DNA from: Akkermansiaceae bacterium
GTDB taxonomy: Bacteria; Verrucomicrobiota; Verrucomicrobiia; Verrucomicrobiales; Akkermansiaceae
Reading direction: 5' to 3'
DNA length: 56,776 nucleotides
Assembly (NCBI GenBank): GCA_025457665.1
Contig: JALOTY010000017.1
Coordinates: 1 to 56,776 of the forward strand
The notes beneath the pieces are model-generated. The model was not told the DNA's origin, made no database searches, and saw only the letters and a program-made list of their open reading frames with translations. Position numbers and translations under genes: made by a program. Positions 48,582 through 56,776 of this stretch are shown piece by piece; position 1 is the first letter of the stretch; each line of letters opens with the position of its first letter.

Positions 48582-48593
48582 GCGCTTAAGCGC
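48582..48593 (+). other. Palindrome in the rplX-rplE gap
   Basis: GCGCTTAAGCGC is a perfect 12-bp palindrome in a 71-bp gap. Short; may form a small RNA hairpin or a dimer-binding site. Confidence 0.4.
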
Positions 48594-48628
48594 ACCGTCA
48601 AACACAAGCGCTGACCCGCTAAAACACA

Positions 48629-49207
48629 ATGAGCACACCCGTCCTGCAACAACAGTATAAGGAGAAGGTCGTGCCGGCTCTCATCCAGAAGCACGGTTAC
48701 ACCAATCCCCACCAAGTCCCCAAGCTGGAGAAGATCGTCGTGACCTCCTGCATGGGCAAGGCCCCGGACCGCAAGGTCGCCGTTGACGATGCCGTCGCGG
48801 AAATCGCCAAGATCACCGGCCAGAAGCCATCGATCACCTTCGCGAAAAAGGCCGTCGCCAACTTCAAACTCCGCGCCGGTGAACCCCTCGGTGCCCGTGT
48901 CACCCTCCGCGGTGAGCGCATGTGGGAGTTCCTCTATCGTTTCATCAACATCACCGCCCCGAACATCCGCGACTTCCGCGGGATCAGCGGGAAGGGCTTC
49001 GATGGCCGTGGCAACTACGCCGTTGGCTTCGCCGACCAATCGATTTTCCCGGAAATCGAACTCGACCAGATCAAGCGCCAGATCGGTTTCGACCTGATCT
49101 TTGTCACGAGCGCCAAAACCGACGCTGAAGGTCGCTCCCTGCTCACCGAGCTGGGTCTGCCCTTTCGTGAATCCGCCAAGGCCACCGAGGAAGGTGCCGC
49201 CGCCTGA
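48629..49207 (+). CDS. rplE: 50S ribosomal protein L5
   Basis: 192 residues: PKLEKIVVTSCMGKAPDRKV, ITGQKPSITFAKKAVANFKL, and NIRDFRGISGKGFDGRGNYA. L5 binds 5S rRNA. rpsN (S14), the usual next gene, is absent: rpsH starts 27 bp later. Confidence 0.98.
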   Translation: MSTPVLQQQYKEKVVPALIQKHGYTNPHQVPKLEKIVVTSCMGKAPDRKVAVDDAVAEIAKITGQKPSITFAKKAVANFKLRAGEPLGARVTLRGERMWEFLYRFINITAPNIRDFRGISGKGFDGRGNYAVGFADQSIFPEIELDQIKRQIGFDLIFVTSAKTDAEGRSLLTELGLPFRESAKATEEGAAA

Positions 49208-49234
49208 ACCGACACCCTCTAACGAAACGACAAC

Positions 49235-49633
49235 ATGGCCGTTCTCACTGATCCTATCTCCGACTTCCTGACGCGCTTCAAGAACTGCTGCCGCGCCGGC
49301 AACGAGGATTTCACCGCTCCCTATTCCCGAATCAAGGCGGACATCGCCCGCATTCTCCAGGAAGAGGGTTACATCTGGAACTACGAAGTCGTCACCGTCG
49401 ATGGCTTCCCCCAGATCAAGGTCAAGGCACGTTACGTCGATGGACGTCCGGTGCTCACCGACCTCAAGCGCATCTCCAAGCCCGGTCGCCGCGTTTACGC
49501 CGGTGCCGATGACATCCCGCGCGTGCTCAACGGGCTCGGGATTTCCATCGTCTCGACCTCCAAGGGCGTCATGTCCGGTGCCACCGCCAAGCGCTCGCGC
49601 CTGGGTGGCGAAATCCTCGCCAACGTCTGGTAA
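49235..49633 (+). CDS. rpsH: 30S ribosomal protein S8
   Basis: 132 residues: DPISDFLTRFKNCCRAGNED at the start, YVDGRPVLTDLKRISKPGRR and GISIVSTSKGVMSGATAKRS, then LGGEILANVW. S8 is a central-domain organiser and in E. coli regulates the spc operon. Confidence 0.98.
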   Translation: MAVLTDPISDFLTRFKNCCRAGNEDFTAPYSRIKADIARILQEEGYIWNYEVVTVDGFPQIKVKARYVDGRPVLTDLKRISKPGRRVYAGADDIPRVLNGLGISIVSTSKGVMSGATAKRSRLGGEILANVW

Positions 49634-49661
49634 CCCCCAACCCGAGAAAGGAATCACTACC

Positions 49662-50201
49662 ATGTCACGAGTTGGTCTCAAACCGATTTCCCTTCCCGCC
49701 AAGGTGAAGCTTGCCGTTTCCGGCAGCACCGTCACGGTCGAAGGTCCCAAAGGAAAGCTCGACCTCGCCCTGCCCGGCGGGATCGAAGTGAAAGAGCAGG
49801 ACGGCACCGTCACCGTCGTCCGCGCTACCGAACAACGCGAACACCGCGCCCTTCACGGCACCGTGCGCAGCATCATCAGCAACATGATCACCGGCGTCAG
49901 CCAAGGCTTCGTCAAGGAGCTGGAGATCCACGGTGTGGGTATGCGTGCCGCCGTCAAAGGCAGCGATCTCGACCTGTCCCTCGGCAAGTCCCACCCCATC
50001 CTTCATCCGATTCCCGCCGACCTCACCGTGAGCGTCGCCGAGAACACCAAGATCAAGGTCGAGGGCATCGACAAGCAGAAGGTCGGTCAATTCGCCGCCG
50101 AGGTCCGCGGATACTATCCGCCCGAGCCTTACAAGGCCAAGGGTGTCCGCTACGCCGGTGAACGTGTCCGCCGCAAGGAAGGCAAGAGCGTCGGTAAATA
50201 A
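49662..50201 (+). CDS. rplF: 50S ribosomal protein L6
   Basis: 179 residues from ATG 49662: [40 protein letters not shown] and the terminal [20 protein letters not shown] with [16 protein letters not shown] lies 12-17 bases upstream, one of few weak ribosome sites here. Confidence 0.98.
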   Translation: MSRVGLKPISLPAKVKLAVSGSTVTVEGPKGKLDLALPGGIEVKEQDGTVTVVRATEQREHRALHGTVRSIISNMITGVSQGFVKELEIHGVGMRAAVKGSDLDLSLGKSHPILHPIPADLTVSVAENTKIKVEGIDKQKVGQFAAEVRGYYPPEPYKAKGVRYAGERVRRKEGKSVGK

Positions 50202-50224
50202 CCCCCAGCAACCTTATCCATCCC

Positions 50225-50581
50225 ATGAGCCAGATCAATCGCAAGCAGGTGCGCCAACGGATCCACAAGCGGATCCGCCGCAAGGTTGCCGGGACCAGCG
50301 AACGTCCCCGCCTCGCCGTGCACTACTCGAACCAGCACATTTACGCCCAGGTGATCGACGACAGCGTCGGCCGCACCCTGGTCTCCGCCTCCACTCTCGA
50401 CAAATCGATCGAGAAGGCATCCTCGAACATCGCCAGTGCCGCCGTGATCGGCAAGCTGGTGGCCGAGCGCGCCAAGGCAGCCAACGTCAGCGCCGTGGTT
50501 TTCGACCGTGGCGGTCACCTCTACCACGGCAAGATCAAAGCCCTGGCCGAAGCGGCCCGGGAGGCCGGACTTCAATTCTAA
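50225..50581 (+). CDS. rplR: 50S ribosomal protein L18
   Basis: 118 residues: [40 protein letters not shown], and [21 protein letters not shown]18 binds 5S rRNA with L5. Confidence 0.97.
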   Translation: MSQINRKQVRQRIHKRIRRKVAGTSERPRLAVHYSNQHIYAQVIDDSVGRTLVSASTLDKSIEKASSNIASAAVIGKLVAERAKAANVSAVVFDRGGHLYHGKIKALAEAAREAGLQF

Positions 50582-50599
50582 TTTACCGCGCATCCCGTC

Positions 50600-51184
50600 A
50601 TGGTTACCACCAACGAAAATCCGCCCGCATCCCAAGGCCGTCCACCTCGCGACAACAATCGCGGCCGTGGCCCCCGCCGTGAGGAGCGTGCCGCTCCCAC
50701 TGTCGATGGCAAGGAAGTGACCGAAAAGGTCGTCTTCATCAATCGCTGCGCCAAGGTCGTCAAAGGCGGCCGCCGCTTCAGCTTCTCCGCGCTTGTCGTC
50801 GTCGGCGATCGCGAAGGCAAGGTCGGCCTCGGCTTCGGCAAGGCCAACGAAGTGGCCGATGCGATCCGCAAGGCGAGCGAGGCAGGACGCAAGGTTCTGA
50901 TCCCGATGAACATCGCCGATGGCACGATCCCTCACGAGATCTACGCCGAATTCGGCGGTGGCAAGGTGCTGCTGAAGCCCGCCTCTCCCGGTACTGGAAT
51001 CATCGCCGGTGGCGGTGTCCGTGCCGTCTGTGAGGCCGTGGGCATCCGCGACATCCTGGCGAAGTCCCTCGGTTCCGCCAACCACGCCAACGTGGTCAAG
51101 GCGACCCTCAAGGCTCTTTCCAAGCTCCGCACCCGCGACCAGATCCTTTCTGCCCGCGGCAAGAAGAAGGGCGAGTCCATCTAA
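50600..51184 (+). CDS. rpsE: 30S ribosomal protein S5
   Basis: 194 residues: [40 protein letters not shown], and [21 protein letters not shown] glutamine/arginine-rich N-terminal extension of about 40 residues ([20 protein letters not shown]) precedes the core, more than in E. coli. rpmD (L30), normally next, is not present. Confidence 0.98.
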   Translation: MVTTNENPPASQGRPPRDNNRGRGPRREERAAPTVDGKEVTEKVVFINRCAKVVKGGRRFSFSALVVVGDREGKVGLGFGKANEVADAIRKASEAGRKVLIPMNIADGTIPHEIYAEFGGGKVLLKPASPGTGIIAGGGVRAVCEAVGIRDILAKSLGSANHANVVKATLKALSKLRTRDQILSARGKKKGESI

Positions 51185-51196
51185 GCTGCCGGTGAT

Positions 51197-51227
51197 GACG
51201 GTGGATTCCTTCAGGGAAGCCGCCGTC
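51197..51227 (+). other. Hairpin in the rpsE-rplO gap
   Basis: GACGGTGG (51197-51204) pairs with CCGCCGTC (51220-51227) with one G-T pair, and the loop can extend the stem (TTCC/GGAA). It occupies the place where rpmD is usually found. Confidence 0.55.
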
Positions 51228-51261
51228 AGTTTCCGCCAATCCCAACTTTCTCAGATCACAC

Positions 51262-51705
51262 ATGAAACTCCACACGCTCAAGCCGAACAAGGGAGCCAAG
51301 CACCGGGTCAAGCGCCTCGGTTGCGGTGAAAGCTCCGGTCACGGCAAGACTTCCGGAAAAGGCAACAAGGGTCAGAAGGCCCGCTCCGGTGGCTCCGTCC
51401 GCCCGGGCTTCGAAGGCGGCCAGATGCCCCTTCACCGCCGTCTTCCCAAGAAGGGCTTCAACAACTTCAACTTCAAGACGGTTGCCTCCATCGTCAATCT
51501 CGCCCAGCTCGACAAACACTTCGAAGCCGGTGAGACCGTCAATGAGGAAAGCCTCCGCGCCAAGGGACTCGTCAGCCGCAAGTGCGACATCGTCAAGGTC
51601 CTCGGCCAAGGTCAGATCACCAAGAAACTCACCGTCGCCGGCTGCGCGCTGAGTGCCTCCGCCAAGGAGAAAATCGAGCAGGCCGGTGGCAGCGTCGAAG
51701 GCTGA
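51262..51705 (+). CDS. rplO: 50S ribosomal protein L15
   Basis: 147 residues: MKLHTLKPNKGAKHRVKRLG, RKGHGKTSGKGNKGQKARSG-type region, GFEGGQMPLHRRLPKKGFNN, and the C-terminal SAKEKIEQAGGSVE. Late-assembly 50S protein, followed by secY as in most bacteria. Confidence 0.97.
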   Translation: MKLHTLKPNKGAKHRVKRLGCGESSGHGKTSGKGNKGQKARSGGSVRPGFEGGQMPLHRRLPKKGFNNFNFKTVASIVNLAQLDKHFEAGETVNEESLRAKGLVSRKCDIVKVLGQGQITKKLTVAGCALSASAKEKIEQAGGSVEG

Positions 51706-51738
51706 GTGAAAGCCCCGCGACGCCCATGATCCGAAAAT

Positions 51739-51768
51739 GTTGAGGAAGCGCCTGACCGCTTCCTCAAC
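51739..51768 (+). terminator. Perfect 12-bp hairpin between rplO and secY
   Basis: GTTGAGGAAGCG-cctgac-CGCTTCCTCAAC. A strong RNA hairpin in the 100-bp gap; GTGTTTC follows, so the T-run is poor. It may act as a partial terminator that lowers secY expression relative to ribosomal proteins, or as an RNA-processing site. Confidence 0.5.
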
Positions 51769-51805
51769 GTGTTTCAAAGAGCACCGTTTTTCCCCATCCC
51801 TACCC

Positions 51806-53314
51806 ATGATCTCCGCTTTCGCGAATACCTGGAAAGTTCCCGAACTCCGCGACCGCATTCTCTTCACTTTGGCGATGATCATCATCGTCCGCCTCGGCGT
51901 CCACGTGACGCTTCCCGGGGTGGATGCCACGATCATCGATGCGTGGCTGGAGAAGGCGAAACAGAATGCCGATGCCAATCAGGCGGGCGGCCTTCAGGCC
52001 ATCCTCGGCATTTTCTCCGGTGGTGCCCTCCAGCAGGCCGGGGTTTTTGCCCTCGGGATCATGCCCTACATCTCGGCATCGATCATGATGCAGTTGATGA
52101 CCGCGGTGGTGCCGAAAATCTCGCGGCTCTCCCGTGAGGATGGGGGAAGGCAGAAGATCACCCAGTGGACGCGTTACCTGACGATCGCCATCGCTCTCGT
52201 CCAAGGCATCTTTGTCACCAAATCCCTGATCAACCCCGAGTCCATCCCCTACATGCAGGGCATCGGGGAGGTCATGGCGGAACAGGGACGCCGCCTGGTC
52301 ATGGATCCTTCCATGCTGTGGCAGATCATCACTGTGCTGACCTTGGTGTCCGCCACTCTCCTGCTGATGTGGATCGGCGATCAGATGACCGAGCGAGGCA
52401 TCGGCAACGGCACTTCGATCATCATCACCGTGAACATCATCGCCGCGCTTCCGGGTGCGATGTTCCAGACCTGGCAGTTCTTCGTGACCGGGGAAAATGT
52501 GAACCCGATGCGCGTGCTCCTGCTCGTTGCCATGGTGGCGATGCTGCTGGTGGTGATTGCCGGCACGATTGCGATCACCCAGGCGCAACGGCGGATCGCG
52601 ATCCAGTATGCCAAGCGCGTGGTCGGACGGAAGCAGTTCGGCGGCCAGACCCAGTATCTGCCGCTCAAGGTCAACTACGCGGGCGTGATGCCGATCATTT
52701 TCGCCACGGCCGTGCTCTCGCTGCCCACCATCATCCTTTCCCAAGTCTTCCAGAAGAGCCCGGGTATCCAGCGTTTTGCCCAGGAGTTCCCCGGCAGTGT
52801 CTGGTATTATGTGGTGGCAGGTGTGCTGATCTTCTTCTTCTCCTATTTCTGGGTGGCGACGATGTTCCAGCCCTCGCAGATCTCCGAGGACCTGAAGCGC
52901 AATGGCGGCTACATTCCCGGTGTCCGCCCGGGCAAGCCAACGTCCGAATTCCTCGATTTCACGATGACCCGTCTGACCTTTGCCGGTGCCATCTTCCTGA
53001 CCATTATTTTCATCCTCCCGCTGGTCGTCGGCGCCATTGCCGGCCTCGATCCGGGGTCCATGGTGCTGCAATTCTTCGGCGGCACTTCGCTGCTGATCAT
53101 GGTGGGTGTGGTGCTCGACGTCATGCGTCAGGTGGAAACCCATCTTCTCCAGCGCCACTACGATGGCTTCCTCCGCAAGGGCAAGCTCAAGGGTCGCTAT
53201 GATCGGATGGCCCAGAGCGGCAATTCGGCATCCAGCACCGTGCTCGTTTACCTCTGGGCTTTCATCGGCCTGCTGCTGGTGATCGGAGCCATCGCCTACT
53301 TCGCACGAGGCTGA
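51806..53314 (+). CDS. secY: Protein translocase subunit SecY
   Basis: 502 residues from ATG 51806, longer than the about 440 of E. coli because of an extended loop near residues 95-190. N-terminal FANTWKVPELRDRILFTLAM, then ALGIMPYISASIMMQLMTAV, WIGDQMTERGIGNGTSIIIT, and the C-terminal GGTSLLIMVGVVLDVMRQVE are typical. Ten membrane helices are expected. SecY forms the Sec channel with SecE and SecG. Confidence 0.97.
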   Translation: MISAFANTWKVPELRDRILFTLAMIIIVRLGVHVTLPGVDATIIDAWLEKAKQNADANQAGGLQAILGIFSGGALQQAGVFALGIMPYISASIMMQLMTAVVPKISRLSREDGGRQKITQWTRYLTIAIALVQGIFVTKSLINPESIPYMQGIGEVMAEQGRRLVMDPSMLWQIITVLTLVSATLLLMWIGDQMTERGIGNGTSIIITVNIIAALPGAMFQTWQFFVTGENVNPMRVLLLVAMVAMLLVVIAGTIAITQAQRRIAIQYAKRVVGRKQFGGQTQYLPLKVNYAGVMPIIFATAVLSLPTIILSQVFQKSPGIQRFAQEFPGSVWYYVVAGVLIFFFSYFWVATMFQPSQISEDLKRNGGYIPGVRPGKPTSEFLDFTMTRLTFAGAIFLTIIFILPLVVGAIAGLDPGSMVLQFFGGTSLLIMVGVVLDVMRQVETHLLQRHYDGFLRKGKLKGRYDRMAQSGNSASSTVLVYLWAFIGLLLVIGAIAYFARG

Positions 53315-53318
53315 GTCC

Positions 53319-53975
53319 ATGGCTCTGCGCCTCATCCTCCTCGGCCCGCCCGCGTCCGGCAAAGGGACGCAGGGCAGGCGGATCGCGGAACAGCGTGGGC
53401 TCGACTACCTCAGCACCGGCGCGCTGCTGCGTGAGGTTCTCACCGCCGGCGGTCCGGTGGCCGCGGAAATTGCCCCGGTTCTGGCGCGTGGCGGATACAT
53501 CGATGACGATCGCATGTGCCACATCATGGCCGATTGGCTGCGAGGTCGGCAGGGTGGATGGGTGCTCGATGGATTTCCAAGAACGCTGGCGCAGGATGAT
53601 TTCCTCCGCGAGGCACTGCTGCCGGGGGGGATCGATGCCGCCATCGCGCTTGAAGTGCCGAAGGAAGAGTTGCTGCGCAGGATCGCGGGGCGGGTTGAAT
53701 GTCCCTCCTGCCGCTGGTCCGGACAGCGCGAGCAACTCGTTCAGGGCGGCCTTTGCCCGAGGTGCGGGACGCCTGCCGGTCGGCGCGCCGATGATGATGT
53801 GACCAATTTTCTCCATCGTTATGAGGAGTATGAGACCCACACCCTGCCGGTCATCGAGCGGCATGCGGCGCAGGGGACTCTGATCCGCTGCGATGCCACA
53901 AGGGATGTGGAGATCGTTTCCACCTCGCTCGCCGCTTCACTCGAACCCCTCTCCAGCCATGGCCAAGCGTCCTAG
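53319..53975 (+). CDS. adk: Adenylate kinase (zinc-LID form)
   Basis: 218 residues. P-loop LGPPASGKGTQGRRIAEQRG (9-18), STGALLREV (substrate AMP site) and WVLDGFPRTLAQDDFL (81-96). The LID carries four cysteines, C128-x2-C131 and C146-x2-C149, so it binds zinc as in Gram-positive enzymes. Converts ATP + AMP to 2 ADP. It starts 5 bp after secY and overlaps map by 17 bp, so translation is probably coupled. Confidence 0.96.
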   Translation: MALRLILLGPPASGKGTQGRRIAEQRGLDYLSTGALLREVLTAGGPVAAEIAPVLARGGYIDDDRMCHIMADWLRGRQGGWVLDGFPRTLAQDDFLREALLPGGIDAAIALEVPKEELLRRIAGRVECPSCRWSGQREQLVQGGLCPRCGTPAGRRADDDVTNFLHRYEEYETHTLPVIERHAAQGTLIRCDATRDVEIVSTSLAASLEPLSSHGQAS

Positions 53976-54759
53976 AAGGATCCGGATCAAGACCGCCGAT
54001 GAAATCGACCGCATGCGCGTGGCCGGTGCCGCTGCCAGTGGCATCCTGCGCGAACTCGCCGCGGCGGTGCAGCCGGGGATGACTACGGGGGAGCTGGACC
54101 GACTCGCTGCCGATCGGATGAAGCAGCTCTGCTGCAAGAGTGCCTTTCACGGATACCGGGGATTTCCCGGATACACCTGCCTCTCGGTGAATGAAGAGGT
54201 GGTCCACGGCATCGGCGGTCCGCGGGTCCTGAGGATGGGTGACATCATCAAGATCGACGTCGGCATCGTGAAGGACGGCTGGATCGGCGATAATGCTACT
54301 ACGGTTCCCGTAGGTGAGGTGGACATCGAGACCCGTCGCCTGCTGGCGGCCACGGAGCAATCGCTCTTCGAAGCCATTTCCCATGCCCGCGCCGGACAAC
54401 GGCTGGCGGAGGTTTGTGGTGCCGTGGAGGAATACGTGAAACCTCTGGGCTACAGTGTGGTCCGTGAATTCGTGGGTCACGGCGTGGGCCGTGAGTTGCA
54501 CGAGGAACCGCAGGTGCCGAATTACCGGCCCTTCGGCAAGACGCCGATCCTTGAGCCTGGAATGGTGCTTGCCATCGAGCCGATGGTGAATGCCGGCCGT
54601 GCCGGAGTGAAGATCCTCGATGATGGCTGGACGGTCATCACCGCAGACCGGAGCATGTCCGCCCATTTCGAGCACACGGTGCTGGTGACCGATGGCGATG
54701 CGGAGCTGCTCACCGCCCGTCCCCGCGAGGCGACTCCGGAGCTGTTAGGCTTGGCTTGA
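53959..54759 (+). CDS. map: Methionine aminopeptidase, type I
   Basis: 266 residues from ATG 53959, overlapping the end of adk. The five metal ligands are in place: D100, D111, H174, E207 and E238, with the substrate-site H83 in NEEVVHGIGG. Contains FVGHGVGRELHEEPQVPNYR and the YTCLSVNEE region. Removes the initiator methionine from nascent proteins. It closes the plus-strand ribosomal cluster; infA, rpmJ, rpsM and rpsK do not follow. Confidence 0.97.
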   Translation: MAKRPRRIRIKTADEIDRMRVAGAAASGILRELAAAVQPGMTTGELDRLAADRMKQLCCKSAFHGYRGFPGYTCLSVNEEVVHGIGGPRVLRMGDIIKIDVGIVKDGWIGDNATTVPVGEVDIETRRLLAATEQSLFEAISHARAGQRLAEVCGAVEEYVKPLGYSVVREFVGHGVGRELHEEPQVPNYRPFGKTPILEPGMVLAIEPMVNAGRAGVKILDDGWTVITADRSMSAHFEHTVLVTDGDAELLTARPREATPELLGLA

Positions 54760-54793
54760 GGGCTTGCCGAGAGGGAGCGGGAAGGCCATCCGA

Positions 54794-55696
54794 TCATGTT
54801 TCCACCCAGAGCGCCTTGAGATAGGGCGGCGCGGTGAAATCCGGCGGCATGGGCCGGGGTTTGATGGAGCGTGACCGGGGGATCGCCTCGCGAATCTGGC
54901 GTTCGAATTCCGCGAGGCTGAGTTGACGGCAATTGGTGCTCGCAAGCAGGACTCCGCCGGGCGCGAGGCAACGTGAGGCAAGGTGGGCGAGGCGACCATA
55001 ATCCCGCTCCACTCGGAAGACCTTGCCGTCCTTGTCGCGGGAGAAGGTGGGGGGATCGAGAACGATGGCATCGAAGACCCGACCCTGCTTGGCGAATCGC
55101 GCGAGCCAGTGAAAGGTATCGCCCTTGCAAAAGTGGTGGAGGGCGGGATCGATGCCGTTGAGTTCGAGATTGCGTTTCGCCCAATCGAGATAGGGCTGGG
55201 AGAGATCGAGGGTGGTGGTCACCGCGCCGTGAACCGCCGCCGCGACCGAGAAAGCGCCGGTGTAGGCGAAGGTGTTGAGCAGCCTTGCCCCTTCGCCAAG
55301 CCGCTGGCGCAGGGCGAGGCGGTTGTCCCTCTGATCCAGGAAGATGCCTTGGGAGTATCCGGACTGGAATGAGATTTCGTAGCGGATTCCGTTTTCGAGG
55401 ATGGCGAAAGCTTCGGGCACTTCCGGTCCGCAGAGATGGGCTGGCGATTCCTTTTGATGCTGGTCGAGCCGCTTGTGATAGACCGGGTGGCCGGAATCCC
55501 TGAGCCATGCGACCATGGGGCCGGGGATGTGCGTGTCGCGCGTGGAAACCAGCCAGCGGTCGGCAAAGCTCTCCAGTTCGATCCCCGGGAGACGATCGCC
55601 GATGCCATCGATCAAGCGCAACGCGTCCGTCTCCCCACCCTGCGAAACCGCCATGCCCTCACGACGGCGGATGCTGGCTTGGAGGAGATCGATCAT
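54794..55696 (-). CDS. Class I SAM-dependent rRNA methyltransferase (RlmI-like)
   Basis: 300 residues, shorter than E. coli RlmI (about 396) because the N-terminal PUA domain is missing. Methyltransferase signatures: SGYSQGIFLDQRDNRLALRQ, LLNTFAYTGAFSVAAAVHGA (SAM site), LDLSQPYLDWAKRNLELNG, and DAIVLDPPTFSRDKDGKVF with the DPP catalytic motif. The likely reaction is C5-methylation of cytosine in 23S rRNA or a related RNA; the exact base is unknown. Two CTGTTAGATC copies precede its start. Confidence 0.88.
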   Translation of the reverse strand: MIDLLQASIRRREGMAVSQGGETDALRLIDGIGDRLPGIELESFADRWLVSTRDTHIPGPMVAWLRDSGHPVYHKRLDQHQKESPAHLCGPEVPEAFAILENGIRYEISFQSGYSQGIFLDQRDNRLALRQRLGEGARLLNTFAYTGAFSVAAAVHGAVTTTLDLSQPYLDWAKRNLELNGIDPALHHFCKGDTFHWLARFAKQGRVFDAIVLDPPTFSRDKDGKVFRVERDYGRLAHLASRCLAPGGVLLASTNCRQLSLAEFERQIREAIPRSRSIKPRPMPPDFTAPPYLKALWVET

Positions 55697-55707
55697 GGAG
55701 AAGAAAA

Positions 55708-55740
55708 AGCTGTTAGATCAAGGATTGCTGTTAGATCGGG
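55708..55740. repeat. Direct repeat of CTGTTAGATC
   Basis: CTGTTAGATC at 55710-55719 and 55728-55737, an exact 18-bp period, about 15-40 bp upstream of the methyltransferase start. The 10-mer also occurs at 1451, 19715 and 29872. Possibly a regulatory binding site. Confidence 0.6.
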
Positions 55741-55804
55741 CAATCCGGGGCCTGCTGAAAGCGGCTTGTGGGGAGCGTGATTCGGTCAAAGTGGGTTCAG
55801 CGCC

Positions 55805-56776
55805 TCAAGCATACTGGGCGTGCCAGGAGTGATAGGCTTTGGGGGAGATTTCGGAGGGTTTGATTTCGGAGCGGCCGCCCCAGAAGACGTTGGTGTAGGA
55901 GACCGGGATGCCTTGGGCGGCGAGGTGGGCATCGATGGCGGCCTTGTGGGCGAGGACGCGGTCTTTTTCCGTGCCGTGGACGACGCCCATGATGTTGACA
56001 TTGCCGAACTGGGGTCCGCCCTCGCGCCAGTAGCAATGGGTCATGCAGTAGTGGCGGCCGACTTCCGCACCGGCTTCGATTTCACGACCCTTGGGCACGG
56101 CCCAGTGGAAGAGGCCGTTGAAGCGAGTGACACGCTCGCCGGTGGAGGAGGGTTTGACGTGTTCGAGGAAGGTGGAGAAGCGGCCGATGACTTTCTTTTC
56201 ATTCAGCCCGGTGGCAATGGCGGCGAAGTCGTCGAGCGACATGCCGAGCGAGCGAGCGCGTTTTTCCCAGGGGCTTTCAACGATTTCATCGAGGCTGAGT
56301 TCTTCCTTGAGCACGAGGAGGGTTTCCCATTCCTGCGGGGTGAGATCGGCGGGAACGGTGGTCATCATGGTGGCGGGTTCATCCGCCTTATCGCCAGGTT
56401 CAAGCGTGCGGCGGCGCACGTGGCCGACGCCGAGGGCGAAGACGCCATTGGCCGGCATGAGGAGGTATTCGTGGGCACCGACGAGTTGTTTGAGTTTGGT
56501 GGCGTGGTGGTCGAGGGATTCGCCAACGGGGACCTTGAGGGTGGTCCAGAGGCGATAGCCGGAGCCGGAGACCTGGTTGTCGGTCGAGCGGATCACGACA
56601 TGGCCGGAAAAGGGGTCGTTCTGGGCCATGAAATCGAAGGCCGCATTGAGGTTTTCCTCAGGCAGGCGCCAGGCGACGAGAGCGCCGTGGGCGAGTTTGG
56701 TGGCGAGGAGGGTCTGGCGCACGCGGCGAATGACGCCGGCTTCGAGCATGGCCCGGATGCGCTCGAGGACGATGGG
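55805..56776 (-). CDS. AsnC/Lrp-fold siroheme-decarboxylase-like protein, fused double unit (5' end outside window)
   Basis: At least 323 residues are visible; the frame continues past the end as PIVLERIRAMLEAGVIRRV, the second half of an Lrp-type winged helix, so the start is outside. The chain is a tandem of two units, each a winged helix plus a ligand-binding ferredoxin-like domain. Unit 1 has LAHGALVAWRLPEENLNAAF; unit 2 begins near LTPQEWETLLVLKEELS and has TRFNGLFHWAVP, HYCMTHCYWREGGPQF and IMGVVHGTEKDR, the HCYxR motif of siroheme decarboxylases (AhbA/AhbB, NirDLGH). The unit 1 equivalent of HCYxR is changed (SGHVVIRS). Role in alternative haem or haem d1 synthesis is possible; a regulatory role is not excluded. 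Confidence 0.75.
   Translation of the reverse strand, partial: PIVLERIRAMLEAGVIRRVRQTLLATKLAHGALVAWRLPEENLNAAFDFMAQNDPFSGHVVIRSTDNQVSGSGYRLWTTLKVPVGESLDHHATKLKQLVGAHEYLLMPANGVFALGVGHVRRRTLEPGDKADEPATMMTTVPADLTPQEWETLLVLKEELSLDEIVESPWEKRARSLGMSLDDFAAIATGLNEKKVIGRFSTFLEHVKPSSTGERVTRFNGLFHWAVPKGREIEAGAEVGRHYCMTHCYWREGGPQFGNVNIMGVVHGTEKDRVLAHKAAIDAHLAAQGIPVSYTNVFWGGRSEIKPSEISPKAYHSWHAQYA

Overview
The window is a GC-rich chromosomal segment from a member of the Verrucomicrobiota, most likely class Verrucomicrobiae (Verrucomicrobiaceae/Akkermansiaceae-like, such as Luteolibacter or Haloferula relatives). This is inferred from gene content: a DUF1592-type cytochrome protein paired with a DUF1552 protein, a prepilin-like 'Verru_Chthon cassette A'-type protein, a Tat-exported Gfo/Idh/MocA oxidoreductase, a very large YD/RHS-repeat protein, and a str/S10/spc ribosomal cluster without tuf, rpsN or rpmD.

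Layout. 1-5.2 kb: an exported beta-helix protein facing a DUF1592/DUF1552 pair. 5.3-11.6 kb: one 2070-residue secreted YD-repeat protein with a good promoter. 11.6-17.6 kb: a visibly AT-richer accessory island. It starts with a 29-unit heptamer array and carries only small minus-strand genes (zinc-ribbon and membrane proteins, a stand-alone SecD P1-head protein, an orphan TIR-like effector). It also holds a broken second copy of the SecD-like gene start and a hairpin repeat in three copies. 17.6-21 kb: ribBA-recG. 21-25.9 kb: prepilin-like protein, exported protein, lipoprotein. 25.9-31.8 kb: Ldh-type dehydrogenase, the RNase P RNA gene rnpB, Gfo/Idh oxidoreductase and a secreted endonuclease/exonuclease/phosphatase-fold protein.

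31.8-36.8 kb is a chaperone block on the minus strand in transcription order dnaK, fic, groES, groEL, ending in an intrinsic terminator. Sigma-32-like promoter sequences precede both dnaK and groES. A Fic-domain (AMPylase-type) gene between dnaK and groESL is the most suggestive functional association in the window. Then follow tRNA-Ser(GGA) and a fatty-acid desaturase with an unusual helical tail.

38.5-54.8 kb is the ribosomal supercluster: rpsL-rpsG-fusA-rpsJ-rplC-rplD-rplW-rplB-rpsS-[exported coiled-coil protein]-rplV-rpsC-rplP-rpmC-rpsQ-rplN-rplX-rplE-rpsH-rplF-rplR-rpsE-rplO-secY-adk-map. Its oddities are an exported coiled-coil protein inserted between rpsS and rplV, absence of tuf, rpsN and rpmD from their usual places, inverted repeats in the widest gaps, and almost no Shine-Dalgarno sequences apart from a perfect AGGAGG before rplP. 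The window ends with a minus-strand rRNA methyltransferase-like gene and the 3' part of a siroheme-decarboxylase-like (AsnC/Lrp fold) gene that runs off the end.

All functions come from reading motifs in the translated sequence; no database search was possible. Start codons were chosen from ATG position, signal peptides and family length, because ribosome binding sites are rarely informative here.
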